Assembly: GCA_041163745.1 (NCBI GenBank)
Contig: JBEAQU010000037.1
Location: 10,503-74,502, forward strand
Length of the DNA stretch: 64,000 nt
Direction of reading: 5' to 3'
DNA from: UBA6168 sp041163745
GTDB lineage: Bacteria > Bacteroidota > Bacteroidia > Chitinophagales > Saprospiraceae
Shown: positions 35,801 to 43,286 of the stretch, in pieces
Layout of the letters: the number at the start of each line of letters is the position of its first letter
How positions within the stretch are numbered: position 1 is the first letter of the stretch
Position numbers and translations under genes: made by a program
Notes under the pieces: model-generated
Databases searched by the model: none
The model's input: only the letters and a program-made list of their open reading frames with translations
What the model was told of the DNA's origin: nothing

Positions 35801-38341
35801 GGAACCTGCCGGGAGACCGGTCAGGATGGAATCCGTCGAATTGCCGGTCCAATCGAATTGGTAGGGGGCTGTCCCGCCGGATACGGAAATGGTGACCGCA
35901 CCGTCGGACAGACCGGCGCATGCGACCGGAGCGACCTGGACACCTTGCAGGACCAACGCGTCGGCCACACCGACATCCACCGGCAGCACGTTCGGGCAAC
36001 CCCAGGCGTCCACCACGGTCACCTGGTAGCTCCCTGGCGGAAGTCCGCTGAAAAAGCCGTCTGAATTGGAGACCGTATCCAACAGGAAGGTATATCCTCC
36101 GGCGCCGCCGGAAGCGGACAGCTGGAACGAACCGTCGGAGAACCCGGAGCACGTCACGTCCGTCACGGCATCCGCGGTCAGGACGGGTGCATCGCAATCC
36201 GGTGTCTGGCAGGTGACGGTTCCCACCGCTCCGGGGCAAGCCCCTTCCGCGACCACTTCGATGGTGACACTTTGGTTGAGCAGCAGTCCGTTGACCGTGT
36301 GGGAGAGGGGACCGCCGTTCGGCAGCACCCAGTTGCCATTGCCCAAATTGATGAAATATGTCTGGGCCTGGTCGACCGGTTCCCACTCGAAAGTGATGCT
36401 TTGGTTGGTAATGGGGCCACATGTCACCACCGGAGCCGGCAGGCTCTCATCCACGAGAACGGTCACCGTATCGTAAACCGAACAGCCGTAGGTATCCCAG
36501 GCGGTGACGAAGTAAGTGGTGGTGGTGTCCGGACTGGCCAGTGGGTCCGGGCAGTCGGTGCAGCTGAGTCCGGTCTCCGGTTCCCAACGGTAGTAGAGCT
36601 GATAAAGCGGCTCGAAGGTGATGCTCCAGTCGAGCAGGGTGCCGCTGAATCCGGTCTGGTCATCGATGACCAGTAGTTGCCAGGTGCCGTTGGTGGGGAA
36701 GGTGCCGTCCCAGAGGTCGGACCAGATCCCTTCCGGCTGATAAGTGCCGTTGGAGAAGGGCGCGCCCACCCCGGAGCCGCAGGGCGTCCAGGGTTGTCCG
36801 TCCAGGATGGCGCCGGATGCCGTCGGACTGAAACAAACCTGGTCATAATGGTCGCAATTGGAACCATTGTCGGAACTGAGTTCGATGAATTGTCCGCCCG
36901 GTGAAATCAGGAACAGGTCCAGGTCGTCCACCCACTTATGATCGATGTTCACGCAGACCGAACGGATGACCCCTTCCTCGAGATAGACCGGTTGCACCCC
37001 GGCCACGACAATCGGGGAATAGGTTGGGGCGGTATGGGAGACCGGATAATCAGTGTCGTTGATGAAAGTGGGCGGCGTCGGCAGGGGGATGGGCAAGGTG
37101 GCATCCAGCACGATGGTGTCACCGGTGCACAGGGCTGTGTCCGGCGGCAATCCGGGCGGGAGGATTTGGTTGTCGCGGATGAACAGCCAGAAAGTGTCGC
37201 GGTTGCAGATGTCGCGTTGCACGTCGAAGCCGACGGTCTCGGTACCTTCGGGCAGGAAGTCCTCTATGGCGGTGACCAGTATTTCCAGTACACTGTCTCC
37301 CTGGGGTATGAAGAGTTCCGTCGGGATGAGTTCGTAATCCACACCGTTCTCGGCGCTACCGAACAGGGTGAAGTCGATCGGGAAATCCGATTCCGCGGGA
37401 TTAGGCAGGCGGAAGGTGATGCTGCCGGTTGCGCAGCCTTCCGTGACGGTGCCGTCGAGGCTGATGGTTTTTGTCTCCACCTGGAGTGAGCCGGTGCCAA
37501 AGCTCTTGGCCTCAAGGAAAACACCGGTGTCGTAGGCATTGTCGCCGACATCCGCCACCGCCAGTTTGATGGTGTAGGTCTCGCAGGGGATGACCACGGC
37601 TTCCGCCGTGAAGACCTGCAGATAACCGTCATAGACCGGTTGCACGGCGGAGTTGTTGTTGTCGTTGTAGAATTCCACGAAGGCGGGTGGGCAGCTCCCG
37701 CCGTTTTGCGGATGAATGTTATTGATCGTGACCGGGATGTTGGTGCCGGGAATGAGGGCGATGTTCTTGCCGTTGTTGGAGAAAGGGCCGCTGATGCCGG
37801 GGCCGCTGATGAAGAAACCGAAAACGTCGTTGAAGGAACTGCATGCCCACTCGGGATATTCCTCCGATGCGAAGACATACTTGAACCGAAGGGTATCGGC
37901 CGTCGGGATGAAGGTGATGGTGTATTTCGCGACATCGTTGAGTCCGCCGGAGGCGATCGTCTGCAGGTCCGGGTCGACGACGGCGCTGTTGACGTCGTTG
38001 GAGGCGAATTGTCCGCCGGTGCAGTTCGCGCCGAGCTGTCCGCTGCAGTTGGCATTGGAAGAGGCTGCCCTCCCCGTCGTGAGGATGATGCCCCGGTCTA
38101 TACCGGTCGCATTGCCGGCATTTTTGAAATAACCGACCGCCAACGGATCGCCTTCGTATGTGACGTTGAGGACTTCGACCCCTTCTCCCAGAAAAATATT
38201 GGTGATCAGATTTTCCGGCGTGTAGGGCGGGGTGGTGGCGTCCGTCACCTCCATCTGGGCCTGCATCCGGAGGGAGAGGAAACAGCAGACGATCATCCAA
38301 GCGGCAGCGGATGGACTGGACAAGGATACATACCTTTTCAT
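32846..38341 (-). CDS. giant surface adhesin: choice-of-anchor-L, P-type beta domain, SprB-type repeats and CHU_C domain
   Basis: A 1,831-aa T9SS cargo protein. From ATG 38341 a signal peptide ends at LRMQAQ; another in-frame ATG is at 38362. Residues about 30-300 match the choice-of-anchor-L domain (GIILTTGRAASSN, FKYVFASEEYPEWACSSFNDVFGF). A Calx-beta-like stretch (GVDYELIPTELFIPQGDS) follows, then a proprotein-convertase P-like domain at about 450-585 (ISPGGQFIELSSDNG, NGTWQLLVIDDQTG), a fibronectin-like segment, and about 12 SprB-type repeats of 75-85 aa between roughly residues 730 and 1,650 (for example CNGGSDGSV, CFGGNDGAVQPTVSGGSGTYDY). It ends in a gliding-type CHU_C domain (FQVFDRWGERLYE, MPAGVYAWVVEV). 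SprB of Flavobacterium is a motility adhesin with such repeats; the function here is inferred to be adhesion or gliding. Confidence 0.9.
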   Translation of the reverse strand: MKRYVSLSSPSAAAWMIVCCFLSLRMQAQMEVTDATTPPYTPENLITNIFLGEGVEVLNVTYEGDPLAVGYFKNAGNATGIDRGIILTTGRAASSNANCSGQLGANCTGGQFASNDVNSAVVDPDLQTIASGGLNDVAKYTITFIPTADTLRFKYVFASEEYPEWACSSFNDVFGFFISGPGISGPFSNNGKNIALIPGTNIPVTINNIHPQNGGSCPPAFVEFYNDNNNSAVQPVYDGYLQVFTAEAVVIPCETYTIKLAVADVGDNAYDTGVFLEAKSFGTGSLQVETKTISLDGTVTEGCATGSITFRLPNPAESDFPIDFTLFGSAENGVDYELIPTELFIPQGDSVLEILVTAIEDFLPEGTETVGFDVQRDICNRDTFWLFIRDNQILPPGLPPDTALCTGDTIVLDATLPIPLPTPPTFINDTDYPVSHTAPTYSPIVVAGVQPVYLEEGVIRSVCVNIDHKWVDDLDLFLISPGGQFIELSSDNGSNCDHYDQVCFSPTASGAILDGQPWTPCGSGVGAPFSNGTYQPEGIWSDLWDGTFPTNGTWQLLVIDDQTGFSGTLLDWSITFEPLYQLYYRWEPETGLSCTDCPDPLASPDTTTTYFVTAWDTYGCSVYDTVTVLVDESLPAPVVTCGPITNQSITFEWEPVDQAQTYFINLGNGNWVLPNGGPLSHTVNGLLLNQSVTIEVVAEGACPGAVGTVTCQTPDCDAPVLTADAVTDVTCSGFSDGSFQLSASGGAGGYTFLLDTVSNSDGFFSGLPPGSYQVTVVDAWGCPNVLPVDVGVADALVLQGVQVAPVACAGLSDGAVTISVSGGTAPYQFDWTGNSTDSILTGLPAGSYFANVTDANGCTDTVRVFLSDPSPLLLVSAATGISCAGASDGTASVQVSGGTGPYDILWDIATGQVADTLVTGLPTGFFPVSVTDANGCQQSDTVTILSPDPVVVALSGQNPLCANSADGSASVSVSGGSGNISFEWNTGSSDPFVPQLPAGTYWVTATDQSGCSAVDSVILTAPDALNLFVESEVVSCNGGSDGSVLTLVEYGQAPYTYSWSDGTSGVYLEDVPAGVYCVTVTDANGCTESGCALVEEPSAMQLSLVVVPAGCNGGNEGAIDLTVTGGLGNYSYVWSNGETTQDLSGIGAGNYAVVITDAVGCEISASAMLSDLPPLVLSLTAEAVSCFGGNDGAVQPTVSGGSGTYDYVWTGPAGLSSDQPVLTDISAGWYVLTVEDTEGCMAIDSLEVTQPTAPLSVAVGQPDTICFQAATGMLSADATGGTAPYVFQWDNGVQGAGLSGLTAGSYQVTATDDAGCTAVATAEIPEQGPMTVMLTQVPASCAGFADGSMTLEQVSAGNLNLPISSLLSIEWSNGLEDVTTLNGLIGGIVYAVTVTDALGCSGSADLLLEDPAPLSLQVTAVVNLTCQGLDDGGATVQASGGTFPYQYAWGGTAAGQTGPTAANLAAGAATVTVTDANGCQADAILDISSPSALVATVEQTDVLCNGASDGSLSLSASGGFPPYSLLWSTGSSEPALSDLPAATYSFQLSDSRGCFLSDSVTIDEPDPMDATVDVQGVSCTDERDGRITADVTGGSPPYRFSLDGVDYSASPVIIALGSGVYDLFIRDSKGCEWVVTDIELTNPDPLVVDLGPDTIVAYGTNHQLIPFVSSFGTGIPLTYEWYSNNPQVPPSATNTSTANFLATSPTNVSLTVTDAFGCRASDQVNLFVLETRFVTVPTGFAPAAGGDVANDLLHVHGDSRMVDQIERFQVFDRWGERLYEAAEFAINDLSVGWDGSFRGKAMPAGVYAWVVEVSFVDGRKEVYKGNTTLVR

Positions 38342-38807
38342 CTTGAAGACAAGGTTGGTCATACATTCAATGGCAGAAAACCGACGGCGTTGACAAATGC
38401 GTCCGTGTTTCCGCCTGGATCTTATTGAAACCAAAGGTATGGAAAACACGTCATTGTACCTGACAAATCATCGGTAATGTAAGCTGTGTTCATGTTTTTC
38501 CATCTTCTGGTCCCGCTGGACATGCTGACGACAACCGGGCCTCTTTGGCCGGCGGACCCGTCATTGATAGACAAACGGAGGGTTTTCAAAAACATATCGG
38601 TTCCAGCAGGTCAGACTGTACCTTTTTTCCGGCCGATAAACCGGATTTTGTTCCTGTTCATCTAAAAATCACAGCCAGGAGGCCACGGTTGGATACCTTT
38701 GCAAAGATTGACCTAACGGAATGACCAAGACGGCATCCCGCCGCCGGTACTTACGGCCTGCAGCAAGGCATGTATCCGTCCCGTCGGCATCGATTCAAAC
38801 TAACCAC
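38342..38807. promoter_or_regulatory. 466-bp divergent gap between the giant adhesin and sppA, with a -7 box for each
   Basis: No gene is seen. The minus-strand box TACCTTTG at 38432-38439 faces the adhesin (leader about 85 nt) and the plus-strand box TACCTTTG at 38694-38701 faces sppA (leader about 100 nt). The two boxes are identical in sequence. -33 elements are not at consensus spacing. The stretch between them holds only short weak hairpins. Confidence 0.45.
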
Positions 38808-40589
38808 ATGAGTCCTTTCATCAGAAATGTATTTTCCTCCTGCCTGGGCGTAGGATTGGCCCTGGTCATGTTCGGATTCTTCGGATTCCTGCTCCTGGTA
38901 GGCATCGCCAGCGGCGGCGAGAAAACCGCCAAGGTGGAATCGGGGACCTGGTTGCATCTCAGCCTGGACCAACCTGTACCCGAGCAGACCGGTAACGTCG
39001 ACATCGACCCGCTTTCCTTTTCCACAAAAGAGAACATTGGTTTGCAGGACATGATCCGGTGTCTGGACGCGGCGGCGAAGGATGACAAGGTCGAGGGTAT
39101 CTTCCTGGACCTGGATCCCGCCGGCATCCAGGCCGGCATGAGTACGGCGAAGACCTTGCGCCGGGCGCTTGCCGATTTCAAGAAATCAGGCAAGACCGTT
39201 CTGGCTTATTCCAAAAGCTATAGCCAGGGCGCTTATTTCATGGCTTCCGTGGCGGACACGGTGTATCTGAATCCGATGGGTTCCGTGGACCTGGTGGGAT
39301 TCGCATCCGTCATTCCTTTCTTCAAGGAAATGTTGGACAAGGCTGGTATCCGCGTACAGGTGTTTTATGCCGGGGACTTCAAGGGGGCGACGGAGCCTTA
39401 CCGCCTGACCGGGCTCAGCGAGCAGAACCGCCGCCAGATCCGGGAGTATCTCGAGCCGGTGTTCCAGCATTTCCTGGCGGATATCTCAACCGACAGAGGT
39501 GTGCCGGCAGAAGCGCTCCGCCGCTTGGCGGACAGCCTCGCCATCCGAAATGCCAAGGATGCCCTGGAACACGGCCTGGTGGACCGGATCGCCTACCGGG
39601 ACGAGGTACTGCAAGATCTGCGGACGCTGCAGGGTATCCCGGAGAAAGAAAACCTGCGCACCACCAGCATAGCGGATTATTTTTCGAACATCCGAAAATC
39701 CAGGATAGGGGAAGGAAAGGAGCGGATTGCCGTGGTCTATGCAGAGGGCAATATCGTGGACGGAGCGGGTGGAAAGGGTAATATTGCGGACGGGCAGTAC
39801 GTACGGCTGCTCAGCCAGTTGCGCAGGGATGAAAAAATCAAGGCCGTAGTCCTCCGAGTCAATTCGCCGGGAGGCAGCGCCATGGCCTCCGAGAACATCG
39901 CGCGGGAGATTTCCCTTTTGCGCGAAAGCGGAAAGCCCGTGGTGGCATCCATGGGCGATTACGCCGCCTCCGGGGGGTATTACATTTCCTGTTTAGCGAA
40001 CAGAATCGTGGCCACACCGAACACGCTGACCGGCTCCATCGGTGTTTTCTCCCTGATACCGAACATCGCCGAGTTGATGGAGGACAAATTGGGGGTTCAT
40101 TGGGATACCGTCAAGACGGCGGCGAACAGCACTGGCATCTCGCCTTTTTTCGATTTGTCCGCCACGGAGGAGTCCCTGATGCAGCAGAGCACTCTCGAGG
40201 TATATGATATTTTCCTGCGTCGGGTATCGGAAGGACGCGGCCTGTCCGTGGACAGTGTCCATGCGGTTGCGCAGGGTCGGGTCTGGACAGGTGAAAGGGC
40301 TGTTTCGCTGGGCCTGGTGGACACCCTCGGCGACCTGCAGGTGGCGGTCGACCTGGCGGCGGAACTGGCTGGCGTTTCGGCCTACAGACTGCAGCAATAC
40401 CCCATTCAGAAGGATGCCATCCAGGAACTGTTGGAAAAGATGACTGGGCAAGACGAGGATGGTGTTCGAAATGCGCTGTTTCGCCGGGAACTGGGCTCGT
40501 TCTACCCCTATTACGAACACTTGCAGGAACTGCTGCGACAAGGTCAGGGCGTACAGGCACGGCTCCCGTTCGTGGTTCCGTTCCGATAG
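38808..40589 (+). CDS. sppA: signal peptide peptidase SppA, 67-kDa type
   Basis: Inner-membrane serine protease that degrades cleaved signal peptides. From ATG 38808 the product is 593 aa, with one N-terminal membrane helix (LGVGLALVMFGFFGFLLLVGIA). It has the duplicated ClpP-like fold of the long form. The catalytic Lys is K192 in GDFKGATEPY and the nucleophile is S388 in DYAASGGYYIS, followed by the TGSIGVF oxyanion-side motif. The upstream in-frame ATG at 38721 would add 29 residues before the membrane helix and is less likely. It converges on the M20D gene at 40728 with about 140 bp between. Confidence 0.95.
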   Translation: MSPFIRNVFSSCLGVGLALVMFGFFGFLLLVGIASGGEKTAKVESGTWLHLSLDQPVPEQTGNVDIDPLSFSTKENIGLQDMIRCLDAAAKDDKVEGIFLDLDPAGIQAGMSTAKTLRRALADFKKSGKTVLAYSKSYSQGAYFMASVADTVYLNPMGSVDLVGFASVIPFFKEMLDKAGIRVQVFYAGDFKGATEPYRLTGLSEQNRRQIREYLEPVFQHFLADISTDRGVPAEALRRLADSLAIRNAKDALEHGLVDRIAYRDEVLQDLRTLQGIPEKENLRTTSIADYFSNIRKSRIGEGKERIAVVYAEGNIVDGAGGKGNIADGQYVRLLSQLRRDEKIKAVVLRVNSPGGSAMASENIAREISLLRESGKPVVASMGDYAASGGYYISCLANRIVATPNTLTGSIGVFSLIPNIAELMEDKLGVHWDTVKTAANSTGISPFFDLSATEESLMQQSTLEVYDIFLRRVSEGRGLSVDSVHAVAQGRVWTGERAVSLGLVDTLGDLQVAVDLAAELAGVSAYRLQQYPIQKDAIQELLEKMTGQDEDGVRNALFRRELGSFYPYYEHLQELLRQGQGVQARLPFVVPFR

Positions 40590-40727
40590 GAAGTCCGGCA
40601 GGCACTCAGTAGGCTCGGTAAATAGGGTAGCTACAGCATCGGCAACCAGGAGCGGTGAGGTAAAAAAACCTTGCCTGCCTCCGCTGAGCGCGAGCACCCT
40701 GCGACACCCTATGCCGACTGACCGCTG

Positions 40728-42059
40728 TCAGTTGCCCTGGAGATAATGCAAGGCCAGCAAGGACAAGGCGCGGATACCGACATCGAAACCACTTTCATCA
40801 ATGAAGAAGTCGGGCGTATGATGGGACGGCACCTGCATGGGATCCGCTCCCGCCGGCATACCGCCCAGGAAGAAGAACAGGCCCGGCACCTCATTCGCAT
40901 AGAAGGAGAAATCCTCCGCCCAGGTTACCGGGCGGGTCACATGGACCTTGTCCTCCCCGGCGGCGGCAAACAGCGCCGGTAGCATGCGGGCCGTCAGTTC
41001 CGGGTGGTTGACCGTGACCGGATATTGTCTTTCGATGTTCACCGCTGCGGAGGCACCCTGGCTTTCCGCGATGGAGACGGCCGTCCTGCGAATCCTTGCA
41101 TGGATGTCGTCCTGCATGTCGGGGTCGAAGGTGCGGATGGTACCGACCATTTCCGCCGACTCGGGGATGATGTTGTTCCGGACGCCCGAAGTCAGTTTCC
41201 CGACAGTCAGGACGGCCGGCTCCAGGGTCAGCTCGATTTGGCGGCTGACGATGGTCTGCAGGCCCAGCACGATCTGGGAGGCGGTTACAATGGGATCCAC
41301 CCCGGACCAAGGGCGGGACCCATGGGATTGCCGGCCGGTCACCTGTATGGAGAATTTGTCTGCCGCCGCCAGCAGGCTACCCGGTTTGTAGCGGATATTT
41401 CCAGCCGCCAGGTCGGCGGTGATATGCAGACCGAACACCACCTCCGGTTTGTATTTTTCGAAGAGTCCCTCCTTCAGCATCAGTTCGGCTCCGCCCTGTT
41501 CTCCCGGCGGAGCACCCTCTTCCGCCGGTTGGAATATGAAAAGGACATTTCCCGGAACCTCCTTCCGCATTGCGGACAACACCTCCGCCACCCCCATTAG
41601 GATGGCGGTATGGGCATCATGGCCACAGGCATGCATGACGCCCACGGTTTGTCCCAGGTAAGTGCTTTGTACGTGCGAAGCGAAAGGAAGGTCCACCCGT
41701 TCGGTCACAGGCAGGGCATCCATATCCGCCCGCAGCGCGACGGTCGGGCCGGGCCGGCCACCAGTCAGCACAGCCGCGACACCGGTATGGGCGATACCCG
41801 TATCCACCTGCATGCCGAGCGACCGGAGATGGGCGGCCACCTTGGCGGCAGTCCGGAATTCCCGGTTGGACAATTCCGGATTCGCATGAAAATCACGACG
41901 CCAGCTGATTACTTTCGACAGAACCTGTTCCGTCAGCTGCTCCACTTGCGTGGTCTGGGCCGGAAGGGGACAGCATGTTGCGAAAGCAAGGGTCGCATAG
42001 AAGCACATCCGGAGGAAGAAAAGGCCATGGAATCGACGGATAGGGCGGAAGGACGGCAT
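40728..42059 (-). CDS. secreted M20D-family amidohydrolase (first copy)
   Basis: A 443-aa metallo-amidohydrolase related to hippurate hydrolase and IAA-amino-acid hydrolases. A signal peptide ends near PLPAQ, so it works in the periplasm or is exported. The metal-site motif MHACGHDAHTAILMG near residue 125 has the Cys ligand typical of M20D, followed by the catalytic QPAEEGAPPGEQGG. The dimerisation domain carries SHGSRPWSGVDPI, and the last metal ligand region is SHHTPDFFIDE. Substrate is unknown; N-acyl amino acids or peptides are likely. It is a close paralogue of the gene at 43287-44588, and the two flank trxB on the same strand. A promoter box lies just upstream after the trxB terminator. 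Confidence 0.9.
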   Translation of the reverse strand: MPSFRPIRRFHGLFFLRMCFYATLAFATCCPLPAQTTQVEQLTEQVLSKVISWRRDFHANPELSNREFRTAAKVAAHLRSLGMQVDTGIAHTGVAAVLTGGRPGPTVALRADMDALPVTERVDLPFASHVQSTYLGQTVGVMHACGHDAHTAILMGVAEVLSAMRKEVPGNVLFIFQPAEEGAPPGEQGGAELMLKEGLFEKYKPEVVFGLHITADLAAGNIRYKPGSLLAAADKFSIQVTGRQSHGSRPWSGVDPIVTASQIVLGLQTIVSRQIELTLEPAVLTVGKLTSGVRNNIIPESAEMVGTIRTFDPDMQDDIHARIRRTAVSIAESQGASAAVNIERQYPVTVNHPELTARMLPALFAAAGEDKVHVTRPVTWAEDFSFYANEVPGLFFFLGGMPAGADPMQVPSHHTPDFFIDESGFDVGIRALSLLALHYLQGN

Positions 42060-42132
42060 GGGCGGAAGGGATGATTACAGTACGACAAGGATGGAGCGGA
42101 ACGAAGGTGGTCAAGCGATCCGCTGCCATAGT

Positions 42133-42140
42133 CAAAGGTA
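42133..42140 (-). promoter_or_regulatory. Bacteroidota-type -7 box upstream of the first M20D gene
   Basis: Minus-strand TACCTTTG fits TAnnTTTG. It lies 74 bp upstream of the start at 42059 and directly after the trxB terminator, so this gene has its own transcript. Confidence 0.45.
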
Positions 42141-42143
42141 CAC

Positions 42144-42181
42144 CAAAAAAAAAACAAACCTGCCGCGGCAGGCTTGTTTTT
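42144..42181 (-). terminator. intrinsic terminator after trxB
   Basis: A self-complementary core CCTGCCGCGGCAGG (42159-42172), extended by outer A-T pairs with one mismatch, is followed on the minus strand by a T-run of about ten. It lies 43 bp beyond the trxB stop. Confidence 0.85.
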
Positions 42182-42223
42182 CAAACAGCAAATGCGAAGA
42201 GCGGAGGCATCTTCTCCGGAATT

Positions 42224-43168
42224 TCATCCCAGGCCTTTGGCCACCAGGTAACGTTCCGCATCCAATGCCGCCATGCAACCTGTTCCGGCGGCCGTAATGG
42301 CCTGCCGGTACACCTTGTCCTGTGCATCCCCACTGGCGAAGACCCCCGGCACATTGGTCTTGCTGCTACCCGGGACCGTGATGATATAACCGGCATCATC
42401 CATGGAGATGAAATCCCGGAAGATGGCTGTGCTGGGTTGGTGGCCGATGGCGACGAAGAATCCTTCCACCGGCAGGGTGGTGGTCTCTCCGTTTTTGTTG
42501 TTGCGTACGAGGGCACCGGTAACCTTCTCCTCACCGAGCACTTCCACGGTCTCCGTATTCCAGTGGACCGTGATGTTCGGCGTTTGGAATACCCGGTCCT
42601 GCATGATCTGGGAAGCACGCAATTCGTCACGTCGGACGATGAGATGCACGGTCGGACACAGTTTGGCCAGATAAGTCGCTTCTTCGGCGGCCGTATCCCC
42701 GCCGCCTACCACCGCCACTTCCTTGCCGCGGAAGAAAAAGCCGTCACATACAGCGCAGGCGCTGACACCATTGTTGAGCAGACGCTTTTCCGAAGGTAGG
42801 CCCAGGTATTTCGCACTGGCGCCGGTGGATATGACGACGGTGTAAGCATCGAGTTGTTCGCCGCTTTCCGTGAAGACCGAATGATGGTCTCTACCAGTTT
42901 GAAAGTCAACCCGTTCGATTCGTTCGTAGCGGATGTCCGTACCGAATCGTTCGGCCTGCTGTCGGAATTCCTCCATCATTTCCGGGCCGCCGATACCATT
43001 CGGGTAGCCGGGAAAATTCTCCACGTCCGTCGTCGTGATGAGTTGTCCGCCCGGTTCCGGCCCGGTGAAAAGGATGGGGTGCATGTTGGCGCGGGCGGCA
43101 TAGACAGCCGCCGTATAACCTGCCGGTCCTGAGCCGATGATGATACATTTGTGGATGGTTGCAGACAT
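42224..43168 (-). CDS. trxB: thioredoxin-disulfide reductase
   Basis: NADPH-dependent flavoenzyme that reduces thioredoxin in the cytoplasm. The 314-aa product has the FAD motif IIGSGPAGYTAAVYAARA near residue 10, the active-site CAVCDG near residue 137, the NADPH motif VVGGGDTAAEEATYLA and the C-terminal FAD motif GVFASGDAQDKVYRQA. Length and all motifs are typical of low-molecular-weight TrxB. It lies between two paralogous M20D genes on the same strand and ends in a strong terminator, so it is the last gene of its transcript. No link in function to the flanking hydrolases is evident. Confidence 0.96.
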   Translation of the reverse strand: MSATIHKCIIIGSGPAGYTAAVYAARANMHPILFTGPEPGGQLITTTDVENFPGYPNGIGGPEMMEEFRQQAERFGTDIRYERIERVDFQTGRDHHSVFTESGEQLDAYTVVISTGASAKYLGLPSEKRLLNNGVSACAVCDGFFFRGKEVAVVGGGDTAAEEATYLAKLCPTVHLIVRRDELRASQIMQDRVFQTPNITVHWNTETVEVLGEEKVTGALVRNNKNGETTTLPVEGFFVAIGHQPSTAIFRDFISMDDAGYIITVPGSSKTNVPGVFASGDAQDKVYRQAITAAGTGCMAALDAERYLVAKGLG

Positions 43169-43286
43169 AGCTGAAAGATTGATTGATTGAACATATTATG
43201 ACGGCCGTCGGGAAGGATGGTACCGTCTTGGGTCCTGCAAAGGAACAGCCGATCCGGCAAGCTGGGCGTGATTCCGGTCACGCAAG

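Noticed and set aside
32846..38341. Repeats of the giant adhesin considered as a DNA tandem array
   Set aside because: The SprB-type units are similar as protein but diverged at DNA level, with unequal lengths, so this is an old domain expansion and not a DNA repeat like that at 63 kb.
38538..38680. Several short GGCC and CCGG hairpins in the adhesin-sppA gap
   Set aside because: Stems of 4-5 bp are expected by chance in this GC-rich DNA.
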